NCBI GenBank assembly: GCA_021323595.1 | Contig: JAJPKR010000058.1 | Coordinates: forward strand, 1-58,986 | Direction: 5' to 3' | DNA from: Terriglobia bacterium | GTDB lineage: Bacteria; Acidobacteriota; Terriglobia; Terriglobales; SCQP01 | Length of the DNA stretch: 58,986 nt | In this document: piece by piece, positions 41,274 to 49,636 of the stretch | Numbering within the stretch: position 1 is the stretch's first letter | Layout: each line of letters opens with the position of its first letter | Notes under the pieces: generated by a model | Database searches by the model: none | Told to the model about the DNA's origin: nothing | Seen by the model: only the letters and a program-made list of their open reading frames with translations | Position numbers and translations under genes: made by a program

Positions 41274-43535
41274 ATGGCCACCGATCAATTCAAGCGGCCC
41301 GCCCAGCAGGTTTTCGTCGCCACCACGGTGATGCTGACCTTCATCTCCTTTTGGCGGGCGGCGGCGATCGTTCTATCGGACCTGGCATCGTCGGCCTACT
41401 ACGCCCCCGGCATCGCCGAAGCCGCCATCGGCAAGAGCGCGCCCTGGCTGATCCTGGCCGTCATGGTCTTCAGCTACGGCGTGCGGGCGCTCTACATCGA
41501 GAGCAGCACGATGTTCGTGCGCGGCGGCGTCTATCGCGTGGTCAAGGAGGCCATCGGCGGCACCTTAGCCAAGATCGCGGTCTCGGCGTTGATGTTCGAC
41601 TTCCTGCTGACCGGGCCGATCAGCGCCGTTTCCGCCGGCCAGTACGTGGCCGGCTTCGTCGTCGATCTCAGCGCCCGCCTGGGACATCCTTGGCACGTCT
41701 CGGTCAACGCCTTCTCGGTGGTCTTCGCCCTGGCGGTGACGATTTATTTCTGGTGGAAGAACGTTCAGGGCATCCACGAGAGCAGCGAGAAGGCGCTGCG
41801 CATCATGCAGATCACCACCGTGATGGTGGTGATCTTGATCGGCTGGTCGCTCTGGACCATCTACAAGACCGGCTTCCATCTGCCGCCGTTGCCCACGCCC
41901 CGGAACATGACCTTCACGCCGGTTTCGCTGGGCTGGCTCCTGCACACCGGCGTCAGCCATATCGCCGTCCTGGCCTTGCTCATCGGCTTCGGCCATTCCG
42001 TGCTGGCGATGAGCGGCGAGGAGACGCTGGCGCAGGTCTACCGCGAGATCGAGAGTCCGAAAGTCAAGAACCTCGAAAAGACGGCGATGGTGATCTTCGT
42101 CTATACGCTGGTCTTCACCTCGCTGGCGGCATTCTTCGCCGTGATGATCGTGCCCGATGCCGTGCGGCGCCAGCACTTGCTGGGCAACTTACTGGGCGTG
42201 CTGGCGATGTACCTGGCGGGACCCTACAATCTGCGCCTGGTCTTCCAGGGCTTTGTGGTGCTAGTCGGCGCGCTGATCCTCTCCGGCGCGGTCAATACCG
42301 CCATCATCGGCTCCAACGGCGTCTTGAACCGGGTAAGTGAAGACGGCGTGCTGGCGGAGTGGTTCCGCAAGCCGCATCCGCGCTACGGCACCACCGGCCG
42401 CATCATCAACCTGATCGTCGGCTTGCAAATCGTGATCATTCTGATCACGCGCGGCAACGTCGATCTGCTCGGCGAAGGCTATGCCTTTGGTTTGATCTGG
42501 AGCTTCACCTTTCTCGCCGTCTCGGTCCTGGTGCTGCGCTTCACCGCACCCGAGGGGCGGGAGTGGCGCATCCCCCTGAACTTCACGTTCGGCAAAACGG
42601 AAATTCCGCTGGGGGCGGCGCTGATCACATTGGTGCTGTTCTCGACCGCGGTGATGAACCTCTTCACCAAGGAGATCGCCACCATCGCCGGCGGCCTCTT
42701 CACGGCGGCGTTCTTCGTCTTATTCGTAGTTTCCGAGCGCGCCACCCGCCGGCGCCAGCGTCGCAAGGCCGAGGAGCACCTCGATCAATTCCGCGTCCGC
42801 GCTCAGCCCGATGTCGCGGCCACCGATTTGCAAGTTCGGCCAGGCAACGTTCTGGTGGCCGTCCGCGATCCCAATGCGCTCTACCATCTGCGCTACATCC
42901 TGGAACGCACCGACACGACGAAGCAGGACGTCGTGGTGATGACCGCACAGCTCTATCGCGGCCCCTTCGTCGCGCCGCTGGTCGCCGACGAGAAGCAGGT
43001 CTTCAACGATTACGAACAGGAGCTCTTCACCCGGGTGGTGGCGGTGGCGGAGAAGGCCGGCAAGAAAGTGTCCTTGCTAGTCGTGCCCGGCACCGACGTT
43101 TTCCAGAGCATTGTCGTCACCGCCCAGCGCCTGGAGAGCTCGACCATCGTCGCCGGGCTCTCGCAGCACCTCAGCGCCGAGGAACAGGGCAAGTTCACCG
43201 GCGACGCCTGGGAAAGGCTGCCCGAGCCGCGTCCGCGCTTGACCCTGGAGATCGTCGGTCCCGACGGCCTCGTCAGCATCTTCCATCTCGGGCCGCATAC
43301 GCCGCGGCTGCGTGCCGAGGACCTCGAGTTGCTCCACAACCTCTGGCTGGAGCTGACCACCGAGCCCGAGTATCGCGGCTTGCACCACTACGATGTCATC
43401 GCCCTCGCGCTCAAGGAGTTGCAGCAGGAATTGCACGGCGACCGCCGGCCCGAGCTGATGCAAGAGTTGGAAAAGCTATCGCGGCAGTCGCACCGCGACA
43501 AGCAAGGCGGCTCCCGCGGCGCCGGCGGCGCGTAA
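41274..43535 (+). CDS. APC-superfamily amino-acid permease with long cytosolic C-terminal domain
   Basis: 753 aa. Residues ~10-490 contain about twelve membrane helices of the APC fold, with the helix-1 region TVMLTFISFWRAAAIVLSDLAS and the loop motif GEETLAQVYREIESPKVKN seen in amino-acid/polyamine permeases. After a basic stretch (ATRRRQRRKAEEHL) a cytosolic domain of about 250 residues follows. Its start, GNVLVAVRDPNALYHLRYIL, and the later KKVSLLVVPGTDVFQSIVVTA resemble a universal-stress-protein-like Rossmann fold. That tail is probably regulatory (inference). Substrate unknown. Confidence 0.85.
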   Translation: MATDQFKRPAQQVFVATTVMLTFISFWRAAAIVLSDLASSAYYAPGIAEAAIGKSAPWLILAVMVFSYGVRALYIESSTMFVRGGVYRVVKEAIGGTLAKIAVSALMFDFLLTGPISAVSAGQYVAGFVVDLSARLGHPWHVSVNAFSVVFALAVTIYFWWKNVQGIHESSEKALRIMQITTVMVVILIGWSLWTIYKTGFHLPPLPTPRNMTFTPVSLGWLLHTGVSHIAVLALLIGFGHSVLAMSGEETLAQVYREIESPKVKNLEKTAMVIFVYTLVFTSLAAFFAVMIVPDAVRRQHLLGNLLGVLAMYLAGPYNLRLVFQGFVVLVGALILSGAVNTAIIGSNGVLNRVSEDGVLAEWFRKPHPRYGTTGRIINLIVGLQIVIILITRGNVDLLGEGYAFGLIWSFTFLAVSVLVLRFTAPEGREWRIPLNFTFGKTEIPLGAALITLVLFSTAVMNLFTKEIATIAGGLFTAAFFVLFVVSERATRRRQRRKAEEHLDQFRVRAQPDVAATDLQVRPGNVLVAVRDPNALYHLRYILERTDTTKQDVVVMTAQLYRGPFVAPLVADEKQVFNDYEQELFTRVVAVAEKAGKKVSLLVVPGTDVFQSIVVTAQRLESSTIVAGLSQHLSAEEQGKFTGDAWERLPEPRPRLTLEIVGPDGLVSIFHLGPHTPRLRAEDLELLHNLWLELTTEPEYRGLHHYDVIALALKELQQELHGDRRPELMQELEKLSRQSHRDKQGGSRGAGGA

Positions 43536-43641
43536 GCAGCCGGTTCGGCGACCGCTCACTCCTGCCGCAGCAGGCTCGCCGGCGGCGTCCGCACAAGCAC
43601 TTCACCCCCCGCAAACGCTTACGGAGGGCGGCACTGCACTT

Positions 43642-43662
43642 CGTTGCCCGCTGGCGGCAACG
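43642..43662. terminator. Hairpin between convergent permease and coiled-coil genes
   Basis: CGTTGCC (43642-43648) pairs with GGCAACG (43656-43662) around a 7-nt loop. It lies in the 174-bp gap between two convergent stops. There is no T-run, so intrinsic termination is uncertain. Confidence 0.35.
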
Positions 43663-43709
43663 GTTACCGCCCCGGAACAGTCCGCTCCGGCCGCTCAGCG
43701 GGCGCGCGA

Positions 43710-44324
43710 TTACTGCGCCCAGGAGGGCGGCAGGCCGGCTTGGCGCAATTGGTCGGTCAGGTCCGAGATCGCCTTCTGATCCGCCGCGACCTTGGCCTTC
43801 AGCGCATTGATCTGCTGCGCCTTCTGATCGAGATCGGAGCGGGAGTACTGCTGCTGCAGCGCCTTGTTGGGGTCGCTGTAATACTGCTGCTGGGCGAGAT
43901 TGAATTCGCGCTGGTTGACGTCGAGCTCTTGCTGGTCGAGCTGAAGCTGTTGCCGGGCGTCGGCGAATTTCTTGCGCCATTGCGCTTCGAGCTGTGCATC
44001 GTCGCTGGCGGCGGGGGCCGCGGGCGCGGCCGTCGCCGTGGCCGCTTCGCTGCCCGAACTGGGCGCCGCTGCCGCGGCCTGGCCGGGCACCGAGATCGCG
44101 CCTTGCTGCGGAATATTGCCGTTGGTGTATTCGTGGACGGCGGCGGCGGCGCGGCCGCGCGCGGCGCGTTCCTCGCGCGCCAACTCCCCGAGCGAATCCG
44201 AGGCGGTGACCTTGATCGTCGTCTCGCTGGGCGCCTTCTGAACCTGCGGCGGCGCGGTGGTCGCCGCGGACAGATTGTACGCAAAGGCGAGACAGAAAAC
44301 GGCCGTCAAGATGGGGCGCGGCAT
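43710..44324 (-). CDS. Exported coiled-coil protein of unknown function
   Basis: 204 aa from ATG 44324, chosen because GGAGG lies 8 nt upstream; a GTG at 44333 is in frame. Signal peptide ILTAVFCLAFAYNLSAA. A charged segment (SLGELAREERAARGRAAAAV) and an Ala/Pro linker precede a helical C-terminal half rich in Gln (QLQLDQQELDVNQREFNLAQ), predicted coiled coil to about residue 190. It lies 78 nt downstream of the histidine kinase gene on the same strand. Probably periplasmic; no family recognised. Confidence 0.75.
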   Translation of the reverse strand: MPRPILTAVFCLAFAYNLSAATTAPPQVQKAPSETTIKVTASDSLGELAREERAARGRAAAAVHEYTNGNIPQQGAISVPGQAAAAAPSSGSEAATATAAPAAPAASDDAQLEAQWRKKFADARQQLQLDQQELDVNQREFNLAQQQYYSDPNKALQQQYSRSDLDQKAQQINALKAKVAADQKAISDLTDQLRQAGLPPSWAQ

Positions 44325-44402
44325 GAGAGGCACCTCCCGAAGCGAGTTTACACGAGGCCCCGCTGACCGGCACCGGCCTTTGAGGCCAGGCTCGGGGCAG
44401 AT

Positions 44403-45773
44403 TCAGGACAGGATGCCGCTGGCTGCCGCGCCGGCCAGCGGCAGCGTGACCACGAACGCTGCGCCTTGCGGCGAGGATTGCGCGAGCACGATGCTGCCGC
44501 GATGCGCCGCCACCACCTTATGCACGATCGCCAGCCCTAAGCCCGAGCCCGCCGGCTTGGTCGTGAAAAAGGGAATGAAGATCTTCTCGGTTGCCTCCGC
44601 GGGGATGCCCGGACCCGTATCGGCGATGCGCACCTGCGCGCGGTCGCCGTTGACGGCGACCGTCACGGTGATGACCCCCGTCCCGCTCGCTTGCGCGATG
44701 GCCTCGCAGGCATTGCGCAAGAGGTTGATCCATACCCGCGTCAGCAGCAGCCGATCGCCCAGCACCAAGGGTGCGTCGCCGCTGCACTCGATCGCGATGC
44801 CGGTGAATTCCGGTTCCAGCATGCGCCGCGCCTCCTCGATGGCCGGCAGCAGCGGCATGGGCTCCAGCCGCGCATCGAGCGGGCGCGCGAACATCAGGAA
44901 TTCGCCGATCATCTCGGTGAGCGCCGCCACTTGCGCGACGATCTTGCCGCTATAGTTGGCCAGTTCATCGCGCTCGCCGGTCTCGCCCGCTAAGCCCGAG
45001 CTGAGCATCTGCGCATAGCCGGAGATGGTGGCCAGGGCGTTCTTGAACTCGTGCGCGATGCCGGCGGCCATCTCGCCGAGCGACGCCAGGCTGTGCCGGC
45101 GCCGCAACTCGTCTTCCAACGCGCGGATCGCGGTGAGATCGGTCAGCAGGCAGAGCAGCCCCTCGAGGCCGGGCGCGCCGTCGCTCCCCGCCACGCCCCG
45201 CAGCCGGATCGAAGATAACGTCAGGCCCAGAACGCGGCGCTGGCCGTCCGGCGTCGTGTAATCCATTTCCTTGCGCTGCAAGGGCGCGCCGCTGGCGAGC
45301 GCGGCGGCGATGAGCTCCTCGGCCGCACCCAGCGGCTCGCCGGTCTGTTCCCGCACCACCGCCTGCCGGAATAGCTCGCTGGCGCGCAGTCCTTGCGGCG
45401 AGGCGAAGCCGAGCGCCGCGCGCGCGGCGGGATTGGCCTCTTGCACCACCGCCTGGCGGTCGAAAAAGATCACCCCGCTCGGCAGATGCCCGAGCAGTTC
45501 GCGCGAAACCCGCATACTGTCGAGGTCGCGCTGGCGCAGCTCGCGGCGCAGGCGTTCGAGTTCTTCCCCTTGCGCCTTGATCTGCAGCACCATCTGCTCG
45601 AGTGTCGCCAGCGGTACCGGCGCCGAGCCGGTCAGTGGATTGGAGTCACCCTGCGCGCCTGCTGCCGCCGGTCGCCGCAGCGAACGCCGCGCGGCGACCC
45701 AGACCAAAACCACGGCCGCCAGGAACAGCGCCAGCAGGCCCGCTAGCAGAAAATTGAGCGCGGAGGGATTCAT
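44403..45773 (-). CDS. Membrane-anchored sensor histidine kinase (PAS-HisKA-HATPase)
   Basis: 456 aa from ATG 45773; the frame is open further upstream over the prepilin peptidase end, but the next good start is this ATG. One N-terminal membrane helix (FLLAGLLALFLAAVVLVWVAA) and a short coiled coil lead to a PAS domain (LLGHLPSGVIFFDRQAVVQEAN). The HisKA helix has the phosphoacceptor in AAGIAHEFKNALATISGY. The ATPase part has RNACEAIAQ, DTGPGIP and GSGLGLAIVHKVV. It overlaps nothing and starts 13 nt after the prepilin peptidase stop. The PAS plus NtrB/PilS-type core suggests control of a sigma-54 regulator not encoded here. Confidence 0.9.
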   Translation of the reverse strand: MNPSALNFLLAGLLALFLAAVVLVWVAARRSLRRPAAAGAQGDSNPLTGSAPVPLATLEQMVLQIKAQGEELERLRRELRQRDLDSMRVSRELLGHLPSGVIFFDRQAVVQEANPAARAALGFASPQGLRASELFRQAVVREQTGEPLGAAEELIAAALASGAPLQRKEMDYTTPDGQRRVLGLTLSSIRLRGVAGSDGAPGLEGLLCLLTDLTAIRALEDELRRRHSLASLGEMAAGIAHEFKNALATISGYAQMLSSGLAGETGERDELANYSGKIVAQVAALTEMIGEFLMFARPLDARLEPMPLLPAIEEARRMLEPEFTGIAIECSGDAPLVLGDRLLLTRVWINLLRNACEAIAQASGTGVITVTVAVNGDRAQVRIADTGPGIPAEATEKIFIPFFTTKPAGSGLGLAIVHKVVAAHRGSIVLAQSSPQGAAFVVTLPLAGAAASGILS

Positions 45774-45786
45774 GGCGCGGCCGGCG

Positions 45787-46638
45787 TCAATGTTGCGCCA
45801 GTTGCATGTACCAGGTCCAGAGCCCCTGACCCCAGAGCCAACTGGCTGCGGCCATCGCGCCGAGAAAAACGCCGAATGGCAGCGCGTGCCGCGCAAAGAA
45901 AACGCCGACGCTGGCCCGGGCCGCCGCTGCCGCCGCCTTCCAGGAACGCCCCCGCCGCCGCCCGCGCCAGGCGCGGCGCGCGAACACCAACGCCGCCCAG
46001 CTGACGCCGGCCAGCGAGCCGGCGAAGGCCGCCAGCACCAGCGTCGTCAACGTCAGCCGCCAACCCAAAAACGCGCCCACGCAAGCCATCATCTTCACGT
46101 CCCCAAAGCCCATCCCGGCGCGCCCGCGCAGCCGGAAGTAGCCTTCGCCGACCGCCCATAAGATCCCGCCGCCCACCACCGCGCCGACCACGGCATCCAG
46201 CGCCGGCACCGGCGTGCCGGGAACCAAGAAGGCGAAGACGCAGCCCACGACCAGGCCGCCCAGCGTGATCTCGTCGGGAAGCTGGCGCGTGTCGTAGTCC
46301 GTGCAGACCAGCGCCAGCATGGCGGTGAAAAAGAAGCTCGCGCGCAAAAACTCCGGTGCCGCGCCGTAGAACGCGTAGGCGAAATAAAATACCCCCGCCG
46401 TCGCCGCCTCGACCAGCGGATAGCGCGCCGAGATCGGCGCGCGGCAGCCGCGGCAGCGGCCGCCCAAAAAGAGATATCCGAGAATCGGGATGTTTTCCCA
46501 GGCCGCAATGGCGTGCCCGCAATGCGGGCAGTGCGAGCGCGGCCGCACCACGGAGATTCCCCGTGGCAGGCGGTGAATACAGACGTTCAGGAAGCTGCCC
46601 GCCAGCAGCCCCAAGACCAGGATGGCCGCGCGATCCAT
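45787..46638 (-). CDS. pilD: Prepilin peptidase (PilD/type IV prepilin leader peptidase family)
   Basis: 283 aa. The cytoplasmic zinc site has two CxxC pairs (HCPHCGH and CRGCRAP). The two active-site Asp residues of the A24 family are in the LVCTDYDTRQLPDEIT and GMGFGDVKMM motifs. About eight hydrophobic helices are visible. It cleaves leader peptides of type IV pilins and type II secretion pseudopilins and methylates the new N-terminus. A PilS-like histidine kinase gene follows 13 nt downstream, an association that fits pilus control. A candidate small RNA or attenuated leader lies 108 nt upstream. Confidence 0.95.
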   Translation of the reverse strand: MDRAAILVLGLLAGSFLNVCIHRLPRGISVVRPRSHCPHCGHAIAAWENIPILGYLFLGGRCRGCRAPISARYPLVEAATAGVFYFAYAFYGAAPEFLRASFFFTAMLALVCTDYDTRQLPDEITLGGLVVGCVFAFLVPGTPVPALDAVVGAVVGGGILWAVGEGYFRLRGRAGMGFGDVKMMACVGAFLGWRLTLTTLVLAAFAGSLAGVSWAALVFARRAWRGRRRGRSWKAAAAAARASVGVFFARHALPFGVFLGAMAAASWLWGQGLWTWYMQLAQH

Positions 46639-46745
46639 GAAAACAAAGGATGGAATCAGGGATCAGGGTACAGCAGAACTGACGCCTTCAGCGTCTGCCG
46701 CCCCGGCAGGCTACGCCCGGTACGCGCCATCCGGAGGCTGTCGGC

Positions 46746-46783
46746 AAAAAAAGAACGGGCCTGCCGAGGGGAAGGCAGGCCCG
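46746..46783 (-). terminator. Intrinsic terminator on minus strand
   Basis: A perfect 10-bp stem: CGGGCCTGCC (46756-46765) with GGCAGGCCCG (46774-46783), 8-nt loop, followed in the minus direction by TTC and T7 (46752-46746). This is the clearest intrinsic terminator in the window. Confidence 0.85.
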
Positions 46784-46816
46784 CGGGTCTGACGTGTAAA
46801 GGTCAGAATCGAATGT
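46746..46816 (-). ncRNA. Candidate ~70-nt small RNA or attenuated leader
   Basis: On the minus strand a promoter at 46851-46823 would start transcription near 46816. The transcript folds into TCTGAC / GTCAGA (46807-46802 with 46793-46788, 8-nt loop) and then a 10-bp GC-rich stem, and ends with a run of seven U (46752-46746) after CCCGUUC. No ORF of meaningful length lies in it. It could be a stand-alone RNA or a leader controlling the prepilin peptidase gene, whose start is 108 nt further on. I recognise no known RNA family. Confidence 0.6.
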
Positions 46817-46822
46817 AACGGC

Positions 46823-46851
46823 ATGATATTGAAGCCGGGCCTGCCTGTCAA
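46823..46851 (-). promoter_or_regulatory. Near-consensus sigma-70 promoter, minus strand
   Basis: -35 TTGACA (46851-46846), 17-nt spacer, -10 TATCAT (46828-46823); 11 of 12 consensus positions. The spacer contains a copy of the 10-mer that forms the downstream terminator arm. Expected start near 46816. Confidence 0.8.
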
Positions 46852-47042
46852 GCGAAACGGTCATAAAAATATCATGTCGGGAGATTTTGGCCGTCCAAGC
46901 ACTCCACAGGGAGCGCCGAGAGTACCGCGCCGTCGCGCTAACCTAAAGAAATTACAGCGCTTGCGCCTCTCGCCCAGCTTCCGCGCACTGGCTGCCCGCT
47001 GCCGGCTCGCGCTACCACCTTCGCGCGCCTGCCATCGCGATT
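46852..47042. other. Spacer between SDR gene and the RNA promoter
   Basis: 191 bp; an A/T-rich stretch near 46862-46876 stands out against the GC-rich background. No ORF or terminator for the SDR gene is obvious. Confidence 0.4.
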
Positions 47043-47813
47043 TTAGCCCGCATCCCGCTCCTTCCTGCGTGCGGCGAACGCTCTTGCCGAAGCGTCGTAG
47101 AGCCGGTTCGGCAGCCCATGCATGATCCAAATTAGCAATCCCAACTGCCAAGGGAAGACGATCTGCGAGCGGCCGCGTTCCAGGCCGCGGCGGATAATGC
47201 GAGCGGCGACGTCGGGTTCAAGCAGCCAGGGCATGAAGGGATTGTTGGCGATGAGCGGCGTGCGGACGTAGCCGGGGCAAACGGTCGTGACGCGCAGGCC
47301 CATGGGCTCGACCAAGATCCGCAGGGCTTCCAAGTACGAAATCAAGGCCGCCTTCGACGCGCCGTAGCTTGGCGCATGCGGCATGCCCCGGAAGCCGGCC
47401 AAACTCGCGACGCCTACGAGATGCCCGCCGCCGGCGGTACGCAGGGCCGGCAAGAACGGCGCGAAGGTATGAGCGACGCTGGTTACGTTGAGCCGCAGGG
47501 TTTGGTCGAGCGCGGCGGCGTCGAGCAAGTTCTCTTTCTGCCCGCCGCCGGCGTTGGCGATGATCAGATCGGCGCCGCCCGCCCAATCGAGAAAGCGCTG
47601 TGCGGCGGCCGTCATGGCTGCCCCGTCGCAAACATCGGCGGGAAGCGCGAGCGCCGCGGCGCCGCGCCCGCGGCACGCTGCGGCTATTTCCTCGAGCAGC
47701 TCGGCGCGTCGCGCCACCAGCCCCAGTTGCCGTCCCGGCGCCGCATATTCGAGCGCGAGCGCGCGGCCGATGCCGGTCGAAGCGCCGGTGAGAAAGATGC
47801 GCGCGCTCCTCAT
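47043..47813 (-). CDS. Short-chain dehydrogenase/reductase
   Basis: 256 aa. The Rossmann cofactor loop is TGASTGIG near the N-terminus, with NAG in IIANAGGG. The catalytic Ser is in GVASLAGF and the Tyr-x3-Lys in SYGASKAALISYL. The C-terminal region has a hydrophobic patch (WQLGLLIWIMHGLP) suggesting membrane association, as in lipid-acting SDRs. Cofactor preference is likely NADP(H) by the Arg after strand 2 (VARRAELL). Substrate unknown. It starts 24 nt after the stop of the amidohydrolase gene and is probably co-transcribed with it. Confidence 0.9.
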   Translation of the reverse strand: MRSARIFLTGASTGIGRALALEYAAPGRQLGLVARRAELLEEIAAACRGRGAAALALPADVCDGAAMTAAAQRFLDWAGGADLIIANAGGGQKENLLDAAALDQTLRLNVTSVAHTFAPFLPALRTAGGGHLVGVASLAGFRGMPHAPSYGASKAALISYLEALRILVEPMGLRVTTVCPGYVRTPLIANNPFMPWLLEPDVAARIIRRGLERGRSQIVFPWQLGLLIWIMHGLPNRLYDASARAFAARRKERDAG

Positions 47814-47837
47814 GCGAGCCGATCCCGTCGCGGTCGC

Positions 47838-49451
47838 TTAGCCGCCTTGGCAGGCGGGAGCGCCGTATCCCGGTCCTCGCAGCACGCGTCCGGCGAGAAT
47901 GTGGGTCGGCTGGCCATGGCGCACGGCGAATTGTCCGTTGACCAGAATATCGTCGAAGCCCTGCGCGTACTCCGAAGGGTGCAGGTACGTCGCCGGCGTG
48001 TGCAGCCGCGCCAAATTGAAGACCACGATGTCGGCGTACGCGCCCGGCCGGATCACGCCGCGGTCCCGCAGGCCCGCAATCGCCGCCGGCAGGCTGGTCG
48101 CGGCGCGAATGGCGGAGGGCAGCGTGATCAGGTGCTCGCGCTGTACGTAGCGCTCGATCTTTTCGACGAAGGTGCCGAAGCTGCGCGGATGCGTCAGCAT
48201 GCCGGGCAGCGCGCTCTCGCCGTCGGACGCGGTGGCGACCCAATCCTGGCGCATGAAGGCGCGCACATCGCTTTGGGTCATGTTGTGCGAGATCACCTGC
48301 GTCTCGCCGCCGCGCACGACCCGCAGCACCGCCGCCGCCGGGCTGAGACGCCACGCCGCCGCCAGTTGCGCCAGCGTTTTGCCTTCCAGGCTGGGGTCGT
48401 GCGCGTAGCCGATCAGCATCAGCGACGCCGGCCCGCCGCGTTTGTGAATCAGCGCCGGAATCTCGCGCAGCAAGCGCGCGCGCGAGGCCGGCGCGGCGAT
48501 GTTCCTCAGCAGCGCCGGCCGCCCGCCGTTCTCCGCCCAGTTCGGCACCACGGCGGCCTCGAAGCTGGTGACCGAGGCGGTATAGGGATACTGATTCGCA
48601 ACCACGTCCACCCCTTGCGCCCGCGCCTTCTCGATCATCTGGATCACCGCCGGCGCCTGCCCCCAGACATCCCGCCCGAGCGCCTTGATATGCGAAATTT
48701 GCACCTCGATGTGAGCCGCTTGCCCGATCTCGATCGCCTCCGCCACCGCACCCTTCAGGCCCACGGTGTAACTGTCTTCGTCGCGCAAATGAGTATCGTA
48801 GAAGCCGCCGAACCCCGCGGCGACCTTGGCCAGCGCGATCACCTCGTCGGTTTTCGAGAAGCTTTGCGGGGTGTAGAACAGGCCCGTGGAAAGCCCGATC
48901 GCGCCCTCGCACATTCCCTGGCGCACCATGGCTTCTTCTTGGGCGAGTTCGACGGGGGTCGGCGCGCGGTCGCCCCAGCCCATGGCGCGGGCGCGCACGG
49001 TGCCGAAGCCGACGTACAACGCGGCGTTGGTGCCGATCCCGCCGCGCGCCCAGGCGGCCAGCCGGGCGCCGATCGGCCAGGGCGATTCGCCGTCGTTGCC
49101 GGTGGCGACGGTGGTGACGCCCTGCAGCAGGTAATTGAGATTTTGCCGCATATCGGCGCTCGAGAGGCCGCGCGCGGTGTGCGTGTGCAGGTCGATGAAT
49201 CCCGGCGCGAGGTACTCGACCCCTTCGAGATCGATGGTCTGCGCCGCGGCGGCTCCGGCGCGCGCGGCGTCGCCGACGAAGGCGATGCGGTCGCCGGCGA
49301 TGCCCACATCGGCGTACCGCCAGGGATTGCCGCTGCCGTCGAGCAAGCGCGCATGCGTGAAGAGCACGTCCAGATGCTGCGGGCTTTGCGCGGCAACGCT
49401 GAGGCAGGCGGCGAGCAAGAGAGCGATTCGAGCGGTCACCCGGCTAGTCAC
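47838..49451 (-). CDS. Exported D-aminoacylase-like amidohydrolase
   Basis: 537 aa from GTG 49451; GTG 49439 in frame is an alternative. Signal peptide ARIALLLAACLSVAAQ. The amidohydrolase fold shows the HxH metal motif in FIDLHTHTARGL, the second-site residues in DTHLRDE and ISHIKALG, and the catalytic Asp in ATASDGES. The closing strand IRPGAYADIVVFNL is typical of the N-acyl-D-amino-acid deacylase group. It would release D-amino acids from N-acyl derivatives in the periplasm; other dehydroaminoacylase roles are possible. Confidence 0.88.
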   Translation of the reverse strand: MTSRVTARIALLLAACLSVAAQSPQHLDVLFTHARLLDGSGNPWRYADVGIAGDRIAFVGDAARAGAAAAQTIDLEGVEYLAPGFIDLHTHTARGLSSADMRQNLNYLLQGVTTVATGNDGESPWPIGARLAAWARGGIGTNAALYVGFGTVRARAMGWGDRAPTPVELAQEEAMVRQGMCEGAIGLSTGLFYTPQSFSKTDEVIALAKVAAGFGGFYDTHLRDEDSYTVGLKGAVAEAIEIGQAAHIEVQISHIKALGRDVWGQAPAVIQMIEKARAQGVDVVANQYPYTASVTSFEAAVVPNWAENGGRPALLRNIAAPASRARLLREIPALIHKRGGPASLMLIGYAHDPSLEGKTLAQLAAAWRLSPAAAVLRVVRGGETQVISHNMTQSDVRAFMRQDWVATASDGESALPGMLTHPRSFGTFVEKIERYVQREHLITLPSAIRAATSLPAAIAGLRDRGVIRPGAYADIVVFNLARLHTPATYLHPSEYAQGFDDILVNGQFAVRHGQPTHILAGRVLRGPGYGAPACQGG

Positions 49452-49636
49452 GCTTAGAGCGTATCAAGATTGCCCACGGCGCGCCGCTTCTGCCTATGCG
49501 CCCCGCGCCGCCCTAGGCCGGCTGCCTTCCGCCAACTCCCCGCTCCCCCGGCAATGGCCGTCCGCCGGGGGTCACAGCGACGGGCGGCTGGGATCGTCGT
49601 TGCGACGTTTTCTCGAAAGCAGGCTAAATTAGCCGC
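49452..49636. other. Divergent intergenic region
   Basis: 185 bp between divergent genes. Promoters for both should be here, but no convincing -35/-10 pair is visible. Confidence 0.4.

Noticed and set aside
47376-49457. A 693-codon open frame on the plus strand opposite the SDR and amidohydrolase genes
   Set aside because: It is antisense to two well-recognised enzymes and its product is Arg/His-rich with no family features.
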